A stretch of 64,000 nucleotides of DNA, taken from Pelagibaculum spongiae (GTDB taxonomy: Bacteria > Pseudomonadota > Gammaproteobacteria > Enterobacterales > Pelagibaculaceae). The notes below the pieces were generated by a model. It was not told the DNA's origin. It did no database searches and was given only the letters and a program-made list of their open reading frames with translations. The stretch lies in contig NZ_QDDL01000001.1 in assembly GCF_003097315.1 (NCBI RefSeq), positions 620,001 through 684,000 of the forward strand. Direction: 5' to 3'. Below, piece by piece: positions 48,674 to 56,202 of this stretch; the stretch's first letter is position 1, and each line of letters opens with the position of its first letter. The position numbers were made by a program, and so were the translations under genes.

Positions 48674-49482
48674 TAGAGAGCTTCCTTGCTCTTATTCTTT
48701 GATCTTTGTAATTTAATGCAATAAGTCATCAACGCACTAGGCGTCCAGATCAAATTATGACTGGCACGCCAACCTGCACGCTGATCACCGCCTCCTGCAG
48801 CTAATACTCGATGAACAACCGTGGCACAATTCTTCCTAAAAAGCCGATAATGTGCACCTGGCTTACTTCGAATTGCTTGCCATTCAGTTGCCATCGCTTG
48901 CTCATCTAGCCCATCAATATTAACCTGCCACGGCAAACGGTCTGAAAAATCAGGTCTAGCATGAAAAGATTTGTCTAAATTAGATAAAGCCATTTCTTTC
49001 TTTGCTTTAATACTATTCATAACAGTGGCAATAAATGCCGCTTCATTTTCGTTATGGCCACGCTCAAACCAATTATCAATATATTGCTCTGACACTCCCA
49101 TCGCAGTATGCAACATATTCTCATGAAACATATTCACCACCATTTCTTCTGAAAACCCTTCAGATGAAAATTGACGCAAAATCATTGATAGGTCATTTAT
49201 TTTTTTATTTCTAGGTCGCGTTTTCTCTTTTTTAAAATCATCTTCCGCTGAAAAGTGACTCGCCCGCGCCTTCACCCCAGGCAAAACATGAGAATGACCA
49301 ATAGTATGATCAGGCCACCAACAAACGTACTTTCCTGTATCGAGGTGGCCCCCAATCTGCATCGCTGCATGACCAACAGTTCCAACATGCCGCATCATAT
49401 TGGAAAGCGCATTCCCTGAAAAAACGCTCTTAGAAGCCCCTTTCGGTAACCACAAATATACCGTACAACTTTGGTTCATCAT
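48670..49482 (-). CDS. Unrecognised protein with NlpC/P60-like His/Cys pattern
   Basis: 270 aa, soluble, no signal peptide. I do not recognise the family. It opens with a strand and a loop VYLWLPKGASKSVFS, then VGTVGHAAMQIGG with a conserved-looking His38, and near the C-terminus YRLFRKNCATVVHRVLAAGG with Cys219, followed by LIWTPSALM. A His followed much later by an NC-x3-V helix is the order of permuted papain-like (NlpC/P60, YiiX/LRAT-like) hydrolases; that is inference. The middle is charged and helical. Located between nadK and recN, where relatives have no gene, with AT-rich upstream DNA. ATG 49482 chosen; GTG 49491 is possible. Confidence 0.7.
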   Translation of the reverse strand: MMNQSCTVYLWLPKGASKSVFSGNALSNMMRHVGTVGHAAMQIGGHLDTGKYVCWWPDHTIGHSHVLPGVKARASHFSAEDDFKKEKTRPRNKKINDLSMILRQFSSEGFSEEMVVNMFHENMLHTAMGVSEQYIDNWFERGHNENEAAFIATVMNSIKAKKEMALSNLDKSFHARPDFSDRLPWQVNIDGLDEQAMATEWQAIRSKPGAHYRLFRKNCATVVHRVLAAGGGDQRAGWRASHNLIWTPSALMTYCIKLQRSKNKSKEALY

Positions 49483-49943
49483 TCCACTCACGATTTAAAA
49501 ATAAACAAAGCAATACAATGTGTTTTGTTTATAAAAACTTCATATATTATATAAATAACAAATCAAGTGCTAACAACCAAGGGCAAGGGCAAGGGTTAAA
49601 ACATTTTTTTCTGAAACAACCGCTAGTACCACAAAAAAAACTTTCAAAAAAATCAAAAATTTATTGTTGTGAGTAATATTTTCGCCCTCCTGCGCAAACC
49701 ATTAGAAATGACCAACCAAGGAACAAGGAACAAGGAACAAGGAACAAGGAACAAGGAACAAGGAACAAGGAACAAGGAACAAGGAACAAGGAACAAGGAA
49801 CAAGGCATCAACTTTATTAGCATATTGTTTTTACTATAAAAATTACTCGGAATCTTGATTGAATAATTCAGGAATTATTTCAACACGTTTTTTTAGCTCT
49901 CCTTTAGCTACTTAGACATAATAATTTACCTTCCATTACGATA
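49483..49943. other. AT-rich intergenic region with simple repeats
   Basis: About 460 bp before the recN control region. Contains a short CAAGGG triplet repeat (about 49578-49597) and the 12-copy 7-bp array. No supported ORF. Confidence 0.5.
49718..49805. repeat. 7-bp tandem repeat, 12 copies
   Basis: Twelve perfect head-to-tail copies of AAGGAAC (49718-49801) and a partial thirteenth. Strongly purine-rich on one strand. Located about 235 bp upstream of the unrecognised gene and 140 bp upstream of the first recN LexA box, in neither coding region. Copy number should vary by slippage. Confidence 0.97.
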
Positions 49944-49959
49944 CTGTATATTTACACAG
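49944..49959. promoter_or_regulatory. LexA (SOS) box 1 of recN
   Basis: CTGTATATTTACACAG, that is CTG-N10-CAG with an AT-rich core close to the consensus. Confidence 0.88.
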
Positions 49960-49983
49960 TCTTATTCCTGTGCTACAAAACAA

Positions 49984-49999
49984 CTGATCATTTATACAG
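49984..49999. promoter_or_regulatory. LexA (SOS) box 2 of recN
   Basis: CTGATCATTTATACAG, CTG-N10-CAG, exactly 40 bp (start to start) after box 1 and 46 bp before the recN ATG. Multiple LexA boxes at recN are known in enterobacteria. Confidence 0.85.
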
Positions 50000-50045
50000 T
50001 CTTGGCGAACTTGTATCCCGCCGCACCGATTTGAGCTTGAACACC

Positions 50046-51713
50046 ATGCTAAAGCTACTCAACATTCAAAACTTTGCGATTATCGACCATCTGGAACTGG
50101 ACCTTCAACCAGGCTTAACCGTTCTAACCGGCGAGACAGGTGCTGGCAAATCTATTTTGTTAGATGCCCTAACACTGGCATGCGGCGGCCGGCTAGAACA
50201 AAACCCGGTGCGGCCCGGTGCTGAAAAAGCAGAGATTTGCGCCAGCTTTGAATTGCAGCAACTACCAGAAGCAATGCAATGGCTCAAAGACAATGAAATG
50301 GATAGCGACCACGAATGTGTACTGCGAAGAGTCATCACCCCGGAAGGTCGTTCTCGCAGTTGGATTAATGGCAGCCTGCTGCCGTTAGCCAAGGTTCGTG
50401 ATTTTTCCCGCTATCTGCTCGATATCCACGGCCAGCATCAACACTACTTGCTACTCAAGCGCGAAGCCCAATCAGAATTGCTCGACCATAGCGGCAAATT
50501 ATTGCCTCAACTGCAACTGGTTGAGCAGGCTTGGAGTAATTGGCAATCGCAGCTCAAACAACTCAAAGCGCTGCAAAATAGCATTCAAACTCGCGGTCAA
50601 AGAATTGAATTTCTTAATTTTCAATTGGTAGATTTCAACCAACTTCAATTGCAAACCGATGAAATTGCACAATTGGAACAAGAACAAAAAAAACTATCCA
50701 GCGTCAGCATGCTCGCCACCACTGCAAAAAGTTGCGGCCAACAACTCGATAGCAGCCAACGCAGTTTAGTTAACGAAATTGAACGTCTGCAGGCACAGCT
50801 AGAGCCGTTAAAGGCAACCGAAACCCAGTTTGAGCCGATTTGCCAAATGCTAGATAGCGCACATATTCAGCTAGCCGAAGCGGCCAGCGAGCTCAATCAC
50901 TACAGTCAAAGCTGCAACCTAGACCCGCAAAGGCTGAAATTTGTTGACCAACGTTTATCTGAAATTTACAGTTTGGCCAAACGGCACCGCTGTGCACCGG
51001 AGCTATTAAATGAAATTCAGCAGCAATTAAATGATGAATTAATACAACTAGAGCAAGTGGATTTAAATTGTGAACAGCTCGCTGAGCAAATTGCCGCGCT
51101 AGAACAGCATTACATGCTACAAGCACAGCAACTTAGCCAGTCGCGGCAGGCCACTGCCGAACAACTATCTCGCAAAGTCAGCCGCATGATGGGTAAGTTA
51201 GATTTAGCCAAGGGCCAGTTCGCAGTCGCTCTAGAAGCAAAACCTGCCGGACCGAGTGGTTTAGAGCAGGCAGAATTTCTTTGCACCACCAACCCCGGCC
51301 AACCGATGGGTCCCATCAGCAAAATTGCTTCTGGCGGCGAGCTATCTCGAATTAGCTTGGCGCTACAAGTCAGCACCATCGATTCACGCAGCCACACCAC
51401 GCTAGGCTTTGATGAAGTCGATGTGGGTATTGGCGGTGCCACGGCCGAAACGGTTGGTGAGCTGTTACAAGAATTAGGCAAACAGCAACAAGTGCTTTGC
51501 ATCACCCACCAGCCACAAGTTGCCAGTCGCGGTGATCAGCATTTGAAAATTTCCAAGCGAAGTGATCAGAAAAATACCTACAGCCGTTTCGATAGCCTTT
51601 CCTCCCAACAAAGAATTGAGGAAATAGCCCGCATGCTAGGCGGTCGAAAAATAACCCGCCAAGGCCTTCAACATGCGACGACTTTGCTAGAAGATGCGCT
51701 ACGAAGTGAATAA
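50046..51713 (+). CDS. recN: DNA repair protein RecN
   Basis: 555 aa SMC-like ATPase for double-strand-break repair. Walker A is in VLTGETGAGKSILLDAL (residues ~27-43), long coiled coils span about residues 150-360, and the C-terminal half carries the ABC signature ASGGELSRISLAL, Walker B TLGFDEVDVGIGG and VLCITHQPQVAS. The start at ATG 50046 gives the standard MLKLLNIQNFAIIDHLEL. Two LexA boxes upstream indicate SOS induction. Confidence 0.97.
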   Translation: MLKLLNIQNFAIIDHLELDLQPGLTVLTGETGAGKSILLDALTLACGGRLEQNPVRPGAEKAEICASFELQQLPEAMQWLKDNEMDSDHECVLRRVITPEGRSRSWINGSLLPLAKVRDFSRYLLDIHGQHQHYLLLKREAQSELLDHSGKLLPQLQLVEQAWSNWQSQLKQLKALQNSIQTRGQRIEFLNFQLVDFNQLQLQTDEIAQLEQEQKKLSSVSMLATTAKSCGQQLDSSQRSLVNEIERLQAQLEPLKATETQFEPICQMLDSAHIQLAEAASELNHYSQSCNLDPQRLKFVDQRLSEIYSLAKRHRCAPELLNEIQQQLNDELIQLEQVDLNCEQLAEQIAALEQHYMLQAQQLSQSRQATAEQLSRKVSRMMGKLDLAKGQFAVALEAKPAGPSGLEQAEFLCTTNPGQPMGPISKIASGGELSRISLALQVSTIDSRSHTTLGFDEVDVGIGGATAETVGELLQELGKQQQVLCITHQPQVASRGDQHLKISKRSDQKNTYSRFDSLSSQQRIEEIARMLGGRKITRQGLQHATTLLEDALRSE

Positions 51714-51998
51714 AAGCGATATAGTTGTAACCAATCCCTACTTGGCGATAACTATTGATAACACTACAAAATAGACAATTTGCACGCCCACTGTCAGTAA
51801 ATTGGTCTGTCAGCTAAGGCCTATTGGCTGTTAGAGTGCCTTTCATGCAGAAAACTGCCGCGACAAACGGAGTTTGATAACTGCATTTAGTTGCAACTTG
51901 GCACTATTCTTTTAATCACCTATCATGGCGCTCTAATGTGTGATTTGTCTGACTACTCGCACCCAGTAGCATCAGGACCAGAATTCAAGAGGATTGTT
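51714..51998. other. recN-fur intergenic region
   Basis: 285 bp. An open frame extends upstream of fur to 51891, but its translation is not Fur-like before residue Glu-Asn-Gln; treated as leader. No clear Fur box recognised. Confidence 0.4.
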
Positions 51999-52409
51999 TT
52001 GGAAAATCAGGAACTGAAAAAGGCCGGACTCAAAGTGACCCTGCCAAGAGTCAAGATTCTGCAGATCCTTGAGACTACCGAGCAAAGACATGTCAGCGCC
52101 GAAGATGTCTACAAGGCACTTCTGGAAGCTGGCGAAGATGTCGGTCTGGCCACGGTATATCGAGTATTAACCCAGTTTGAAAATGCCGGACTCGTACTGC
52201 GCCACAATTTTGATGGTGGCCACTCGGTGTTTGAACTATCTCGCGGTGGGCACCATGACCATATGGTCTGCCTGGAAACTAACCGGGTAGTAGAATTTCA
52301 CAGCGAAGAGATCGAGCGAATCCAGAAAGAACTTGCTGAAGCGGAAGGCTTTGAGCTAATCGATCACAATCTGGTGTTGTACGTTCGTCCAAAAGTTTCC
52401 AAGGAGTAG
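51999..52409 (+). CDS. fur: Ferric uptake regulator Fur
   Basis: 136 aa from a TTG start at 51999, preceded by AGAGGA; the protein then begins (M)ENQELKKAGLKVTLPRVK, the exact Fur N-terminus. Winged-helix DNA-binding domain to about residue 85 (AEDVYKALLEAGEDVGLATV), then the metal site GGHHDHMVC. The second cysteine of the E. coli CxxC is replaced (CLET), as in Pseudomonas Fur. recN-fur-bamE is the Pseudomonas order. The frame runs upstream to 51891 with an ATG at about 51936, but that extension is not family-like. Confidence 0.95.
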   Translation: MENQELKKAGLKVTLPRVKILQILETTEQRHVSAEDVYKALLEAGEDVGLATVYRVLTQFENAGLVLRHNFDGGHSVFELSRGGHHDHMVCLETNRVVEFHSEEIERIQKELAEAEGFELIDHNLVLYVRPKVSKE

Positions 52410-52413
52410 CGCC

Positions 52414-52755
52414 ATGCGCCAGCTGATGTTGCCACTGGCTATGGCACTTACCCTCGGCCTTAGCGGCTGTAGTTGGGTTGACTCACTGATTTATACGGTC
52501 GACATTCGCCAGGGCACTTTGCCACCGACTGACAAGATCGAGCAACTCAAGCAAGGCATGACCCCTGAACAGGTCAACTATCTGCTTGGCAGCCCAAGCT
52601 TCCGTTCAATGGAAGACTCAGGGCATTGGGAATACGTTTACAGCTTGACCAGTGAACGCCAGCCAAATCAATACAGTCGCCTGACATTACATTTCAAAAA
52701 TGGCCAGTTGCATATAATTGATCGTAGCAAGGTAGATAGTTCAGCCAAGCTATAA
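52414..52755 (+). CDS. bamE: Outer membrane assembly lipoprotein BamE
   Basis: 113 aa. Signal peptide with lipobox ALTLGLSGC (Cys near residue 19), then the SmpA/OmlA domain: IEQLKQGMTPEQVNYLLGSP and HWEYVYSLTSE, RLTLHFKNGQL. Component of the BAM complex that inserts outer-membrane barrels. AAGGAG sits before the ATG; 4 bp after the fur stop, so probably co-transcribed. Confidence 0.95.
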   Translation: MRQLMLPLAMALTLGLSGCSWVDSLIYTVDIRQGTLPPTDKIEQLKQGMTPEQVNYLLGSPSFRSMEDSGHWEYVYSLTSERQPNQYSRLTLHFKNGQLHIIDRSKVDSSAKL

Positions 52756-52887
52756 GTTAGATGCAAGCTTCAAATCAGTTTGCCCCCTTAGCCCGATTTT
52801 TTTCAGACTAAGAGGGCGAACTGCTATCTGGAGATTGGTTTTGAGGTTGTGCTTAACACCAACCAATCACAACGTTTTGAATTTAAT

Positions 52888-54024
52888 CTATGCCGGATAT
52901 AAATTTCCATCGCCCACTTTCTCTGCCGGCAAATTTTCAGATTTAACCTCAACCCAACCCGCTTGCTCGATAATCTCGAAAAAACTCAAATAAAGCATTC
53001 TGGCAAAGCCTTCATCTTCCCGAAAAACCTGTCTGGTATTTGGCAATCGCTGAATTAACGTTTCGGCATAACAGGCTGCTACAGGATCGGCATTACCATA
53101 GGCGATATAACAAGGCGACTTAATGTCTTCCAGAGGAATCTGCCAGTCAGCATGCACTAATAAAATATCCCGAATTAGCGCTGAAACACCTTGTCGATTA
53201 TTCTCAATTGCTTCAATCAATGCAAAATCACGAACATCTTCTCGCAATAAAATTTGCGCATCGAATGGATTGAATAACTTACTAGTGTGCTGCAATGCCT
53301 TTTGCCAGTCATTGGCAAAATCACGTAATTGAAATGACATCAACCGCTCACTGACTTTTGGGAAATAACGAATTAACCTCGGCATCATTCTAAAGTATCC
53401 CGGCGCACCCTTAATTGTGTGCTCAGCAATATTCGGCGCAAAGCCTTCTAGTAATAAAACTCGATTAACGATATCCGAACACAGCCAAGCCGCACTCAAT
53501 GCATAGGCACCACCGGCCACCACACCAATTACATCGACTTTTTTCAACTGCAAATGCTCGACCAGTGCTCGAAAATCTGCCGCGAAATCAGTAATTTTTT
53601 GATACGGCGCACCATTAGATAAACCGACCCCACCTCGCTCAGGAACAATCAATCTAATTTGGTATTTTTCTAGCAAAGGTAAATGCAATGGCACGCCGTA
53701 ACGGCAGCTTAACGATGCATGACAGAGCACCATCGGCCTGCCATTTTTTGGCCCATATTCTCGATAGGAAATATTTTTTTCCGGTAATTTCACCAGACCA
53801 TCTTTGCCATACTGCATGACTATTTTTTTGGCATCGGTCACCTGCAGCGGCGCATTGAGCACCAAAGAAATTAAATCGGCCTGACGGCTAACACCGGTTT
53901 TAACAAAGATTGCTTTTAAATAACCACGAATGGTGCGCGACTTGCTACTGCGCTGCTCGGCAATTTCATCGATGGTTTGCCCAGTCGCTAACCTGCAGGT
54001 GATATCAGCTTCAACCGGGGTCAA
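52888..54024 (-). CDS. LuxR-type HTH / alpha-beta hydrolase fusion, 5' end damaged
   Basis: 378 codons from TTG 54024. Residues 1-55 form a LuxR-type helix-turn-helix (TPVEADITCRLATGQTIDEI, ending KTGVSRQADLISLVL); residues ~85-360 form an alpha/beta hydrolase with CHASLSCR, PERGGVGLS, the elbow-like VIGVVAGGAYAL and the late CYIAYGNADPV. The nucleophile position is Ala in GVVAGG rather than Ser, so catalysis is doubtful. The LuxR frame continues upstream as QRLKQLYGL but meets a stop; a separate 32-codon ORF (54038-54136, MNHAQLIPLIYKTAIEQG) looks like the original N-terminus one frame away. Probably a deletion-plus-frameshift derivative. Confidence 0.75.
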   Translation of the reverse strand: MTPVEADITCRLATGQTIDEIAEQRSSKSRTIRGYLKAIFVKTGVSRQADLISLVLNAPLQVTDAKKIVMQYGKDGLVKLPEKNISYREYGPKNGRPMVLCHASLSCRYGVPLHLPLLEKYQIRLIVPERGGVGLSNGAPYQKITDFAADFRALVEHLQLKKVDVIGVVAGGAYALSAAWLCSDIVNRVLLLEGFAPNIAEHTIKGAPGYFRMMPRLIRYFPKVSERLMSFQLRDFANDWQKALQHTSKLFNPFDAQILLREDVRDFALIEAIENNRQGVSALIRDILLVHADWQIPLEDIKSPCYIAYGNADPVAACYAETLIQRLPNTRQVFREDEGFARMLYLSFFEIIEQAGWVEVKSENLPAEKVGDGNLYPA

Positions 54025-54136
54025 ACCATATAATTGCTTAAGCCGCTGGATCGGTCAGCGCATCCATTAACTGAATGAAAGCACCTTGTTCAATCGCGGT
54101 TTTATAGATCAGTGGGATCAATTGCGCATGATTCAT

Positions 54137-54493
54137 TATTATTACTATGCCCAAAGTAATTGGAGATGCTGGTAGGCCGCAAGAGAGCGAAGCCCCACGA
54201 GCTTAGGGTTGTAAATGATTGGGGTGAGCGAAAGCAGCCAACTCCCTAGCACCCTCAAATACGAAGGGTATATACCTGCACTTCATAATGCTTTTGATTT
54301 TGCAGCAATTCTGAGCGAATAAAATAACCGATTAATGTGATCAAATCGGCACTCTTCAAGAGATCCCCCTCAGGTGAGGGGAAATACTTTTAGCATAACT
54401 CCGTATTATCTGCAGCAAAAAGCATTAGCCAAACGAGCACCCCCAAACCACCTCAAGGTGCAAGGTTTCGCTCGAAGTGGTTTGGATATAATT
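54137..54493. other. Gene-free segment with inverted repeats
   Basis: About 360 bp between broken genes. Contains a GTAGG...GCGAAGC repeat-like patch (54171-54200), the palindrome CCCCTCA/TGAGGGG (54366-54381) and CCAAACCAC/GTGGTTTGG (54446-54484). Probably a rearrangement junction zone. Confidence 0.4.
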
Positions 54494-54697
54494 ATGCAGT
54501 TAAATCGACAGTTTATTTTGTTTGTAACTTTGGTTATTGGGTTAAACGGATGCGACCTAAGCAGTGTGATTGAACCTCAATTACCTTCTCAAGCATATAA
54601 CGAACAAACACGTCATCAGCTGGCCATTTCGATGCAGCACTCAGACCCGTATCGGTTGCGCACCTTCAGCAACATGGCCAGCGATAGCTGCAACTGA
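54494..54697 (+). pseudogene. Lipoprotein gene fragment
   Basis: ATG 54494 gives a convincing lipoprotein signal (MQLNRQFILFVTLVIGLNGC) and about 30 further residues before the frame runs antisense into the regulator fragment and stops. Best read as the 5' stub of a lipoprotein gene cut by rearrangement near 54640. No family recognised. Confidence 0.4.
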
Positions 54698-54979
54698 ATC
54701 AGATATATTATCTGTCGATTGCAATAACAGTGTTTCAGCTTCGGCGTTAATCCCTTGTGACCAGATTTTTAATTTGGCGTTTAATCTGGCCTGAAGTTTT
54801 GCCGACGTCAGCACAAAACTTGGCTCGATCATGCTCACTGCTGCATGCCCTTGCAATAAATCTTTAGCCGGTCTGTTACTGAATACAGGCTTACCTTCAC
54901 AGTCCAACAGAACAATGCCCGTTTTAAGCCGATTGAAGATTGACTGGGCAATGGCTTGTTGATGTTGCAGCTGACTCAT
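54641..54979 (-). pseudogene. PAS-like middle fragment of a LuxR-type regulator
   Basis: 112 codons. LKTGIVLLDCEGKPVFSNRP is the PAS-like strand-turn-strand found in the middle of LuxR-family regulators with C-terminal HTH; it is followed by the usual helical stretch but stops before any HTH. Upstream, a short frame ending TLLLEK may join it through a frameshift in an A5 run. With the damaged LuxR/hydrolase gene to its left it suggests one or two regulators broken by deletion and insertion. Confidence 0.5.
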
Positions 54980-55120
54980 TTTTCCAACAATAAAGTAGCA
55001 CCACTTTCATGTGACTAGAGACGAGTCCTGCGGCACGCTCCGAACCCGTCATTCCGAGCGGGGATGCCAGAACCCAGTCGCCAAGGATGGCAACTCAGCA
55101 TTAATGGATCCATCCCTCCT

Positions 55121-55350
55121 TGCGGTATACATTCCTTCCTTGGAAATCGTCGATCCGGCTTCCTGACAGAAAATTGCTCCGTGCATTTTCTGCACTTCTT
55201 ACATCCTGTAAGTCGCCTACTATCGACATACATTCCTTCCCTGGAAATCGTCGATCCGGCTTCCTGCCTCCTATCGACATACATTCCTTCCCTGGAAATC
55301 GTCGATCCGGCTTCCTGCCTCCTATCGACATACATTCCTTCCCTGGAAAT
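55121..55350 (-). repeat. 51-bp repeat array, locus 2
   Basis: One isolated unit (about 55121-55165), a 58-bp insertion carrying its own CAGAAAAT/ATTTTCTG hairpin, two complete units (55224-55274 and 55275-55325) and a trailing 25-bp part-unit (55326-55350) fused to the rnfH terminator. Same design as 43480-43631, but the outer stem is GTCGAT/ATCGAC instead of GTCGTA/TACGAC. To the left (55047-55096) lies the same GTCATTC...GGGAT...ACCCAG...GGCAACT flank. Confidence 0.92.
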
Positions 55351-55388
55351 AAAAACGCCGGTGAATCGAGTGATTCACCGGCGTTTTT
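55351..55388 (-). terminator. Terminator of rnfH
   Basis: AAAAACGCCGGTGAATC / GATTCACCGGCGTTTTT, 17 bp perfect with GAGT loop; 12 bp after the rnfH stop. Confidence 0.93.
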
Positions 55389-55400
55389 AATCAATACATG

Positions 55401-55688
55401 CTATTGCTTAGCGGCTTTGGCCTGTTCAGCCCGGCGCTTACGAACTTCTTTCGGGTCGGCAATTAATGGCCGGTAGATCTCAATTCGGTCGCCATCACGG
55501 AGCAAATCATCCCATTTACATTTTTTAGAAAAAATGCCCACAGGAGTTTTGCCTAATTCTATTTGCGGATACTTGTTCAAAATGCCAGATTTTTCGACCG
55601 CAGCCTGAACATCGGCCCCTTTTTCTACCTTTACTGAAAGCAAACTTTGTTGATGCTCCAGTGCATAAACCACTTCGATATTTAACAC
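55401..55688 (-). CDS. rnfH: RnfH family ubiquitin-fold protein (UPF0125)
   Basis: 95 aa. Beta-grasp fold with IEVVYALEHQQSLLSVKVEK, the conserved LGKTPVGIFSKKCKWDDLLR, and GDRIEIYRPLIADPKEVRKR. Starts with GTG 55688; GGTGGTG lies upstream. The frame is continuous with ratA, 30 bp upstream, and the two form the conserved ratA-rnfH pair. Function unclear despite the rnf name. Confidence 0.93.
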   Translation of the reverse strand: MLNIEVVYALEHQQSLLSVKVEKGADVQAAVEKSGILNKYPQIELGKTPVGIFSKKCKWDDLLRDGDRIEIYRPLIADPKEVRKRRAEQAKAAKQ

Positions 55689-55718
55689 TTCAGCACCACC
55701 ATTATCTTCATTTAAAAA

Positions 55719-56159
55719 CTAGAACGCAGACTTATAAACCTGACGCGCTCTTTTACTAAAAGCATCTAAAAGACCATTGGAAATGCCATTAAAAATTGGC
55801 CCAAATGCCAAGTTAGCCATTTTGTTAGAAAAGCCAAAGTCGATTTCAACCTCAACTTTAGATGCTTGGGCCTGCAATGGGCGAAATACCCAATGACCCG
55901 TCAAATGACTAAATCCACCTTCGACCAATTCAATATGAATTGACTCACCATCCACCACCCGGGTACGGGTGGTGAATGATTTATGCAATCCGCCTTTGGC
56001 CAATTCTAGTGTTGCCACCAGACCTTCACCGTGACGCTCTATGACTTTGGCTTCGCGACACCAGGGTAAAAACTCTGGGTACTGCTCCACATCATGCACC
56101 AGATCGAACATCTGCTGCGCGGTAAACGGCAAAAGCGCTGAATGTACAACTTTCGGCAT
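55719..56159 (-). CDS. ratA: RatA, type II TA-like ribosome association protein / Coq10-type START protein
   Basis: 146 aa SRPBCC fold. Typical MPKVVHSALLPFTAQQMFDL, EQYPEFLPWCREAKVI and the C-terminal helix IFNGISNGLLDAFSKRAR. In E. coli, RatA is reported to block 30S-50S association; relatives bind ubiquinone. Both roles are known for the family and neither is proven here. Followed by rnfH. Confidence 0.92.
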   Translation of the reverse strand: MPKVVHSALLPFTAQQMFDLVHDVEQYPEFLPWCREAKVIERHGEGLVATLELAKGGLHKSFTTRTRVVDGESIHIELVEGGFSHLTGHWVFRPLQAQASKVEVEIDFGFSNKMANLAFGPIFNGISNGLLDAFSKRARQVYKSAF

Positions 56160-56202
56160 ACTGCTCCCGAAATTAATTAACCAAAAACAAAAAGTTACCC
56201 AT

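Noticed and set aside
52781-52820. Inverted repeat after bamE (GCCCCCTTAG / CTAAGAGGGC)
   Set aside because: One mismatch, large T-rich loop and no T-run after the stem; too weak to call a terminator.
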